11,526 nucleotides of DNA from Acidimicrobiia bacterium. GTDB lineage: Bacteria; Actinomycetota; Acidimicrobiia; Spongiisociales; ZC4RG35. Numbering within the stretch: position 1 is the stretch's first letter; every line of letters begins with the position of its first letter. The notes beneath the pieces were generated by a model that was given only the letters and a program-made list of their open reading frames with translations, made no database searches and was not told where the DNA came from. The DNA lies in assembly GCA_009377735.1 (NCBI GenBank), contig WHTL01000106.1:1-11526 (forward strand), in the 5' to 3' direction. Made by a program: the position numbers and the translations under genes. Positions 6,545 through 11,526 of the stretch are shown in pieces.

Positions 6545-7235
6545 ATGCTCAGGAAGATATTGATCGGAGCTCTACTCGTGCTCGGTGTCATCGTTCTAGC
6601 GGCCATCGCGACCAGCGATGATCCGACCGAGCCAGAGACCACCGATACAGTTACCGAGACCGGTGCCGCGGCCGAGGCAACCACGAGCGAGGAAACTGCA
6701 CCGACGGAACCTGAGGCCACCACTGCTACGACGACGGCGGCGACCACAACCCCAGCGGCGACCACGGCAGCGGCCAGTACAACCCCAGCGGCCACCAATA
6801 CCTACCCTCTAGTGGAAGCGACCGAGTTCGAAACCGGGCCGCTTTACGATCAGTCTTGAGGCAGTGAGTATCCTGCCCGTTTCCGCGCTCGATGAATTCG
6901 ACGCTGCAATGCTCGAAGAGGCAACCCAGTCGATTCTGATCTTCGAGGACATGGCCTTCACCAACACGGGCAACCGATCCATAGTGGTGTTCCCGGCTCA
7001 AGGAAGCATCGTGTTCGACGGTCAACAGTACGAGACGCTTGGAATTCTCGGAGACACGATTGGCGAGGTAGCGGACGGTGCCACGGTTACAGCTGACATC
7101 TGGTTCGAGCTTCCCATAACAGCTGAGGATGCCGCGGCAGTAGGTGAGGTGAGACTCCGCGTCGATGCGCCTTCCGATTCCGAGACGTTCGACAGCGTCG
7201 GCGAAAACATTGATCTCGTAGCCACCTGGGGATAG
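6545..7235 (+). CDS. Membrane-anchored protein with Thr/Ala-rich linker and beta-rich domain, frameshifted
   Basis: The ATG at 6545 has an excellent ribosome-binding site (AGGAGGAGG at 6532-6540). The product starts with a short basic end and a membrane helix (ILIGALLVLGVIVLAAIA) without a lipobox cysteine. A 60-residue low-complexity linker of Thr, Ala, Glu and Pro follows, mucin-like and suited to crossing the cell wall. A frameshift at the CC of GGGCC (6836-6840) ends the frame at 6859. Removing one C gives EFETGRFTISLEAVSILPVS and continues to 7235 through NTGNRSIVVFPAQGSIVFDG and a second set of strands, for a total of 229 residues. The C-terminal part resembles DUF4352-type immunoglobulin-like domains (FTI...V..., then F...TNTG...V). 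As sequenced it would be made as two pieces, the second with a possible GTG start at 6864. The function is unknown. Confidence 0.7.
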
Positions 7236-7898
7236 CCGCTACGACTTCGGACAGACTGTCACACCTGGGGTGCCCTACGGCGACGCTTCGATACCAGTGA
7301 GAGATAACATACTAACAGGGGGGTGTTTCTTCGTTGGTGTCCGTCATCCTTGCCCAGGCGCTGATGGTAGAAACAGTCGGTCTTCTCGTAGCCGCCGGTG
7401 ACACCATCCCCATCGAACAATCGGCGAGCCTGCCCGGGGCCGATCGGCACAACGATCGCCTACTGAACCGATACCGCGGTCGCATCCGACCGATCGAACC
7501 CTAGCTCGCTAGAGCCCTTTAACTGGGTGCCCCGTGTACGGTCGAGTCGGGCTCATTCGGTGTGGCTACAAAGCCTAACAAGTCCGGGTTCCCCGACATC
7601 AGTCAAATGCCACTCGACTCTCACTCATCTTCAACTCGGTTAGCCCGGTCGTAAGGATCTTCGCCATCGGTGTCACTCGCAGATCGAGCTCCTGCCCAAG
7701 GGTGTCAACAAGGGCATCTTTTAGTGGGAGAGACGCTGATGCTCACTGAATTGAGCCCACCGACACGTCAAGAATGCAACCCTTGCAAGTGCAACCACAC
7801 CGTGGATCTCGACGAGGAGTCGGGTTCATCGACGTGCCAGGGTACTCCTGTGGGCTCGCGGGACTATGGTCGCTCTTGGAGACGAAGAGGAGAGTGAT
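7236..7898. other. Intergenic stretch without a recognised gene
   Basis: About 660 bp. It holds an 11-bp palindrome (GACAG-A-CTGTC, 7250-7260) just after the preceding stop, a G run near 7318, and a weak plus-strand frame (about 7338-7503, ending in ...RYRGRIRPIEP) that matches nothing I know. A promoter for the SLH gene should lie here, but no clear -35/-10 pair is visible. Confidence 0.5.
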
Positions 7899-9068
7899 GT
7901 GAGACGGCTTCCGGTATTCCTGACCGCAACGGTTCTTGCGGCTGGGCTGTTGTTGCCAACTCTGGTCCTTGGTGCAAGCCAATCTGGTCCATTCGATGAT
8001 GTGCCTGATCCGCACAACTTCGCTCGTGATGTCGAGTGGTTGGCAGAGTCCGGTATCACACATGGTTGTAATCCCCCTGAGAACAGCCTGTTCTGTCCTG
8101 ACGATCCAGTCACCCGTGGTCAGATGGCCGCATTCCTGGTGAGGGCCCTGCACCTCACCGCTGAGGGTCCTTCATTCGATGACACGCAAGGGCATCTTTT
8201 CGAGCGCGACATTTCCCGTCTCGCCGCCGCTGGGATCACTCGCGGTTGTAATCCCCCTGAGAACACAATGTTTTGTCCTGATGAGGCGGTGACCCGCGGT
8301 CAGATGGCCGCTTTTCTGGGGAGGGGTCTTGAGCTTCCCTCGGCCTCCGATCAGGGCTTCTTCGATACCGACGGAGTGTTCCACGACGACGTCAACCGGA
8401 TTGCGGCGGCTGGGATCACCGTGGGCTGCAATCCCCCGGATAACTCAGAGTTCTGTCCCGATGACGTGGTGACCCGTGGTCAGATGGCCGCATTCCTGCA
8501 TCGCGGGCTTGAACGGGATGATGGTGAGTTCGCCCCGTTCACTATCTCCGGGTCTGGGAATGACGTCGTCGGTTTCCGTATACCGGGCGACGTCGCAGCG
8601 CTCGTCGACATCACATACACCGGGACTGATTTCTTCAACGTGGACAGTCTTGACCGTGACCATGGGTATATAGAGAACCTGGCTTTCGCACTTGACTCCT
8701 ATCAGGGTCGTCGCATGGTTCACGGTGGATGGTTTGGCGAACCCGAGGTGGTGCGTCACCTGGAGATCGACGCCGACGACGGCAATTGGTCGATCACTGC
8801 CAGACCGATGTCAGCCGCCCGCCAGTTCGGCACTTCACTAAGAGGCAGCGGAGACGAGATTGTGATCTACGCTGGCTCGTCCCCCACCATGACCTCTACT
8901 CACAACGGAGACAGCATATTTGCCATCACGGGATACTTCGGGACGGGCGAGTACAACGACCTCATCGTGCTCGAGGACGGCTCCTACTCAGGGACTGATG
9001 TGATCGACCTTGGTATCGAGATTCTCGACATCGAAGCGGACGGCAACTGGACGCTAGCCACCCCCTGA
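7899..9068 (+). CDS. Secreted surface protein with three SLH-type repeats
   Basis: Intact protein of 389 residues. The best start is the GTG at 7899, because AGGAG lies about 7 nt upstream and translation then begins with a clean signal peptide (RRLPVFLTATVLAAGLLLPT, cleavage probably after LGA at about residue 26). An ATG at 7866 would add 11 acidic residues before it. Three SLH-type repeats occupy about 32-84, 92-145 and 154-205, each with a GIT-x-GCNPP-x-N...FCPD...VTRGQMAAFL core. Their cysteine pairs (57/66, 117/126, 177/186) recur every 60 residues and probably form disulfides. SLH modules usually bind wall polymers. The C-terminal part (about 211-389) consists of two related beta domains of about 80 residues, each opening with GSG(N/D) and closing with a (D/E)ADDGNW-type end, possibly binding or adhesion modules. 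This form of SLH protein is common in Acidimicrobiia-like genomes (from memory). Confidence 0.88.
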   Translation: MRRLPVFLTATVLAAGLLLPTLVLGASQSGPFDDVPDPHNFARDVEWLAESGITHGCNPPENSLFCPDDPVTRGQMAAFLVRALHLTAEGPSFDDTQGHLFERDISRLAAAGITRGCNPPENTMFCPDEAVTRGQMAAFLGRGLELPSASDQGFFDTDGVFHDDVNRIAAAGITVGCNPPDNSEFCPDDVVTRGQMAAFLHRGLERDDGEFAPFTISGSGNDVVGFRIPGDVAALVDITYTGTDFFNVDSLDRDHGYIENLAFALDSYQGRRMVHGGWFGEPEVVRHLEIDADDGNWSITARPMSAARQFGTSLRGSGDEIVIYAGSSPTMTSTHNGDSIFAITGYFGTGEYNDLIVLEDGSYSGTDVIDLGIEILDIEADGNWTLATP

Positions 9069-9135
9069 GCCTCGGAAGGGTTGTAGGTGCCTAGGTGGTA
9101 GTCCTCAACCCGGGAGGTTCAGTCCACAGGATCCT

Positions 9136-9153
9136 CCACACTGGACGGTGTGG
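9136..9153. terminator. Hairpin downstream of the SLH gene
   Basis: CCACAC and GTGTGG form a 6-bp stem with a 6-nt loop, 68 nt after the stop codon of the SLH gene. There is no T-run, so intrinsic termination is doubtful. The remaining sequence up to 9466 shows no gene except a T5G9 homopolymer at 9326-9339. Confidence 0.3.
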
Positions 9154-9466
9154 GCAGGAGCCCCGCTCGACCAATTCGACCCGTACACCTAGCTCACTGG
9201 ACCACCACGGTAGGTGATCGGCAGGAGAGCCTGTCGATGCACCAGCAGTCTCACATAATCTTCGTTCCGCACTCAGGAACGACCATACCAGGCGGTTAAA
9301 GGCTACTCGGGCCGTTTGTGAACTCTTTTTGGGGGGGGGATAGATGAGGGCCCCAAGTGGGAGCCAAATCCTGAGGATCGAAATGCAACAGAGTAGACAA
9401 GGTCGTCCGCATCGTCACCGTCATATCAGTGTCCACGCAGTTCTAATCGTTGATGAGAAGCGCAGA

Positions 9467-9828
9467 ATGTTGACCGATCGGAACCGGTCTGCATGGGTCA
9501 CGGCGTTCGCGACTGTTGGACTGATGCTGGTCGGGCTCGCGGAGCTTAAACTGCTCTTCTGACGGCAGCTCCTCGGCTTAACGATCGGCGTCAGCTGGAA
9601 TCCAATTTCGCAACTAGCCAACACGCGTTCGAGGACGATCGGAAGGTCGTGGCACAGGATCTGAAGTAGCTCCTTGAGAAAGCCAACCGTTCCCTTTCGA
9701 GTCACACCGACCTGGCTGGCTTCACTCTGTCACCCGACCCGCCCACCAAAACGACGGTCTACACCAGCTTCGACGAGACCCGTGAGGGTGAGTCTGAAGA
9801 AACTTGCGGAGTGTGGTTCCCTCGTTGA
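9467..9828 (+). pseudogene. Decayed small membrane protein ending inside repeat copy C
   Basis: Starting with MLTDRNRSAWVTAF, the frame contains one membrane helix (TAFATVGLMLVGLAELK) and then stops at 9562. Adding one A to the AAA at 9548-9550 continues it as TALLTAAPRLNDRRQLESNF and a helical, possibly coiled-coil stretch, DDRKVVAQDLK, a TAG stop at 9667-9669, then LLEKANRSLSSHTDLAGFTL and onward to CGVWFPR and TGA TAA at 9826-9831. The consistent protein-like frame across two lesions suggests a once-intact gene of about 120 codons. Its final codons and double stop fall within the left arm of repeat C, and copy A has a related end (RFLR-TGA-TAA). The family is not recognised. Confidence 0.45.
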
Positions 9829-10080
9829 TAATGAGTCTCAATTCGCCAGGAATGATTGAGACGGCGTGAGACACGTTGAGACAGGTGAAAGGGTGTCTGA
9901 CCAGGGCGGATGCGATCTAGCGGGTGTAGTTCAATGGTAGAATATGAGCTTCCCAAGCTCCAACGCTCCTACCCGGAAACACCCTTTGACCAGGGCAAAC
10001 GCGGTGACATGTCCGGCCATTTGCCAGAAACTCGCCAGGAATTCGGGCACTGAAATTCGGTCTGGCAAAGTTCAGGAACC
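9793..10080 (+). repeat. Copy C of the ~285-bp tRNA-Gly-half repeat (putative att-type junction)
   Basis: Third and best preserved copy. Left arm: GATAATGAGTCTCAATTCGC at 9827-9846, a GTCTCAAT/ATTGAGAC inverted repeat, and TGAGAC(A/G) motifs at 9857, 9867 and 9877 (10-bp phase). TGACCAGGGCGGATGCG (about 9898-9914) and TGACCAGGGCAAACGCG (about 9987-10003) flank the tRNA-Gly half (9920-9960) as direct repeats. Right arm: TTGCCAGA (10021-10028) / TCTGGCAA (10061-10068), with an inner GAATT (10039-10043) / AATTC (10054-10058). CTCGCCAGGAATTC in the right arm echoes TTCGCCAGGAAT in the left arm. Motifs shared by both arms around a tRNA-derived core are what one expects of a recombinase attachment site (inference). 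Confidence 0.82.
9920..9960 (+). pseudogene. tRNA-Gly(CCC) 5' half, copy C
   Basis: Identical to copies A and B over all 41 nt, from the acceptor strand through the anticodon arm (TGAGC-TTCCCAA-GCTC). No T-arm or 3' acceptor strand follows, so it is not a functional tRNA. Confidence 0.85.
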
Positions 10081-10098
10081 CGTATTTGGCTCGAAGCG

Positions 10099-10444
10099 TC
10101 AGCCTCGGGCGACGTCGACAACAGCTCCGTCGTAGCTGTCGATCACGGTCCGGTCGCCCAGGGGGTCGTCCAGCTCGACCATTACAGCGGTACCGCAGTC
10201 GCCTCGCCGAACCTTCATCCGCACATCAATTATCACCTGCCGTTCAGATTCGTCTACTGACGAAACAGGGTCCTCCCCACACTCCAACCCGATCTCCATG
10301 ACACCTGGTTCCACCAATTCGGCGTAGAGAATCGCAACGTCCGTACGGAAAGGTAACCCGAACACAGGAATTCCATATGCCACCCACAACAAGGACCAGG
10401 AGACCTATCCAGATCAGGGTCCAGGCGCGACGAGTCAATGCCAT
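10099..10444 (-). CDS. Small membrane-anchored or secreted protein, frameshifted
   Basis: Starts MALTRRAWTLIWIGLLVLVV at 10444, a basic end plus one membrane helix or uncleaved signal. It continues GGIWNSCVRVTF and then shifts frame near 10348-10353. With one base removed there it continues RTDVAILYAELVEPGVMEIG, ...VIIDVRMKVRRGDCGTAVMV, DDPLGDRTVIDSYDGAVVDV, giving 114 residues in total. The extracellular part has cysteines (C27 before the shift, then one each in LECGED and GDCGTA) and the look of a small beta domain. I do not recognise the family. It is transcribed toward repeat copy C and stops about 20 bp from it, like the genes next to copies A and B. Confidence 0.55.
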
Positions 10445-10754
10445 ATTCGTTGATGCGCACATGCTCGGTGATCGGCTCGGCGCGATCTACACCGCTGGGA
10501 AGTAGCGCGGTCGTGGAGCTCTTGGTAACCGGGGTTGTGGAGACGTGGGAAACGGTCGAGGGCTCGACGATGGTTGGGGCCGTGTTCGCCACCACAGACT
10601 TCGAGGAGATGGAGAGACACCCCATCACCAAGGACAACCCCGACCTCGCCAGGATCGCCGGCTACTTCGACCTCACGGTGCACCAAGCCGTCGACCCGCC
10701 GGTCCGTTGCCGATCAAGGTCAAAACTCGGACAGATCGTGGACAGAGTAATGCT
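10445..10754. other. Open region without a confident gene
   Basis: Both strands are open. A plus-strand frame contains FATTDFEEMERHPITKDNPD and ARIAGYFDLTVHQAVDPPV, which reads like real protein. A minus-strand frame gives a Ser/Thr-rich sequence (EPSTVSHVSTTPVTKSSTT). Both have high G+C at third codon positions, so codon use does not decide. Neither has a good ribosome-binding site at its first start codon. One of them may be a gene fragment. Confidence 0.35.
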
Positions 10755-10855
10755 GGAATTGGGTGTGATCCGCCGACTAACACGATGTTCTGTCCCGATG
10801 CGATCCTTATTCGGGTCAGGCGGCGGCGTTCATCAGACGAGCGCTTCTCCCCTGA
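10755..10855 (+). pseudogene. Remnant of an SLH-type repeat
   Basis: NAGIGCDPPTNTMFCPDA in one frame matches the centre of the SLH repeats of the gene at 7899-9068 (GIT-x-GCNPPENTMFCPDE). After a one-base shift near 10811 the next frame gives SGQAAAFIRRALLP and a TGA at 10853-10855, the matching end of such a repeat. The GIT-R segment is shortened and no upstream signal peptide or further repeat is found. It is the 3' relic of a second SLH protein gene, lying directly before the PD40 gene. Confidence 0.6.
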
Positions 10856-10909
10856 AACCGGTGGTTCTGATAGGTTGGGACGGGTAGGAACGTTTAAGAG
10901 AGGTACGTG

Positions 10910-11526
10910 ATGAGGTTGGTACGTGAGCGCGGTTTGCTCTATACGACGACTGGGCTGTTGGCAGCGGCTGTGGTTTGGTTGGGTCTGGTGGTGTCTGCGG
11001 ATGTGGGTGATACCACTCGGGTGAGCGTGAACAGTGACGGGACCGAGGGCAATTCGGATTCGATCCGCCCGTCGGTTTCTGCTGATGGTGGTTTTGTCGC
11101 CTTCGCGTCTGACTCGTCGAATCTGGTTGAGGGGGACAGCAACGGTTCCTCGGACGTGTTTGTGCATGATATGGATTCGGGTGTGACTTCTCGGGTGAGT
11201 GTCGACAGTGACGGGACCGAGGGCAATTCGCATTCGATCCGCCCGTCGGTGTCCGCTGATGGTGGTTTTGTCGCCTTCGATTCCGATGCGTCGAATCTGG
11301 TTGCGGGGGACGGCAACGGTTCCTCGGATGTGTTTGTGCATGATGTGGATTCGGGTGAGACCGTTCGGGTGAGTGTCAGTAGCGACGGGACCGAGGGCAA
11401 TTCGGATTCGGTTGCCCCGTCGGTTTCGGCCGATGGTGGTTTTGTCGCCTTTGAGTCTTTCGCGTCGAATCTGGTTGGGGGGGACGGTAACGGTTCCCCG
11501 GATGTGTTTGTGCATGATATGGATTC
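10910..11526 (+). CDS. Secreted PD40 (TolB-like) beta-propeller protein, 3' end outside the window
   Basis: The ATG at 10910 has GAGAGG about 7 nt upstream. It begins with a signal peptide (MRLVRERGLLYTTTGLLAAA, then VVWLGLVVSA, cleavage near residue 30). From residue 37 it consists of tandem 58-residue units: RVSV-x-SDGTEGNS, PSVSADGGFVAF, SNLV-x-GD-x-NGSSDVFVHD. Three units are seen (about 37-94, 95-152, 153 to the edge). PSVSADGGFVAF is the PD40 strand pattern of TolB-type propellers, and GDGNGSSD resembles a DxNxxxD calcium-binding loop. The frame is open at the right edge, so more units and possibly a C-terminal module follow. It is probably an extracellular binding or structural protein. 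The window shows no partner except the SLH relic upstream. Confidence 0.88.
   Translation, partial: MRLVRERGLLYTTTGLLAAAVVWLGLVVSADVGDTTRVSVNSDGTEGNSDSIRPSVSADGGFVAFASDSSNLVEGDSNGSSDVFVHDMDSGVTSRVSVDSDGTEGNSHSIRPSVSADGGFVAFDSDASNLVAGDGNGSSDVFVHDVDSGETVRVSVSSDGTEGNSDSVAPSVSADGGFVAFESFASNLVGGDGNGSPDVFVHDMD
11018..11526 (+). repeat. 174-bp coding tandem repeat
   Basis: The motif GACGGGACCGAGGGCAATTC recurs at about 11037, 11211 and 11385, giving a period of exactly 174 bp (58 codons). The units are very similar at the nucleotide level, including silent positions, which suggests recent duplication or gene conversion and makes the copy number prone to change. The array continues past the right edge. 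Confidence 0.85.

Noticed and set aside
7259..7450. Minus-strand frame with GDGVTGGYEKTDCFYHQRL
   Set aside because: No ribosome-binding site or recognisable domain, and an equally open plus-strand frame covers the same bases; too little to call a gene.
7489..7505. TCGAACC as a tRNA T-loop on the minus strand
   Set aside because: The surrounding bases do not form a T-stem or an acceptor stem.
7670..7897. Plus-strand frame before the SLH gene
   Set aside because: The composition does not look like protein and the frame overlaps the expected upstream control region of the SLH gene.
1034..9960. Functional tRNA-Gly genes
   Set aside because: Only the acceptor 5' strand, D-arm and anticodon arm are present; no T-arm or 3' acceptor strand follows within a plausible distance, and no group I intron-like continuation was seen.
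908..10080. CRISPR array
   Set aside because: There are only three repeat copies, each about 285 bp and kilobases apart; no short repeat-spacer periodicity and no cas genes.
10673..11515. Long minus-strand reading frames opposite the PD40 gene
   Set aside because: They are repetitive Arg/His/Thr-rich shadows of the tandem repeat; the plus strand has a ribosome-binding site, a signal peptide and PD40 motifs.

Overview
The window is GC-rich DNA, probably from an actinobacterium of the class Acidimicrobiia or a close relative. The evidence is the use of GTG and TTG starts, a secreted protein with three cysteine-paired SLH-type repeats (pattern GIT-x-GCNPP...FCPD...VTRGQMAAFL), a secreted PD40 beta-propeller protein, and Fic, RES and VOC genes of actinobacterial appearance. 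The taxonomic call is an inference from protein style only. No integrase, transposase, rRNA or complete tRNA is visible.

Layout. 12-805: a RES-type toxin and its DUF2384-like antitoxin on the plus strand, overlapping by 4 bp. 908-1193: first copy (A) of a repeat of about 285 bp that carries the first 41 nt of a tRNA-Gly(CCC) gene. 1188-2723: minus-strand block with an unrecognised 295-aa protein (vaguely HEPN-like) and a frameshifted 139-aa protein containing three DFS motifs. 2811-3090: repeat copy B. 3137-4312: an intact Fic-domain protein with a C-terminal winged helix (minus). 4400-6053: a decayed GntR/UTRA regulator, a tiny ORF, a frameshifted gamma-glutamylcyclotransferase-like gene and an intact VOC-fold gene (all minus). 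6140-6480: a heavily decayed minus-strand gene. 6545-7235: a frameshifted membrane-anchored protein with a Thr/Ala-rich linker. 7899-9068: the intact SLH-type surface protein. 9467-9828: a decayed small membrane protein that runs into repeat copy C (9793-10080). 10099-10444: a frameshifted small membrane or secreted protein (minus). 10755-10855: a remnant of an SLH repeat. 10910-end: the start of a tandem-repeat PD40 propeller protein that continues beyond the window.

How it fits together. The window reads as an accessory island: toxin-antitoxin, Fic, many broken genes and cell-surface proteins, punctuated by three directly oriented copies of one repeat. Each copy has an invariant 5' tRNA-Gly half (ending with the anticodon arm) flanked on both sides by short repeated motifs, some phased at 10 bp. 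That is how a tyrosine-recombinase attachment site (core plus arm sites) would look. My main hypothesis is that the copies are junctions of tandemly inserted, integrase-less cassettes at a tRNA-Gly(CCC) gene. A second theme is that at least six genes are broken by a single-base indel, mostly in a short homopolymer run, and two decayed genes also carry in-frame stops. This is either real decay or unpolished long-read sequence, and only the underlying data can decide.
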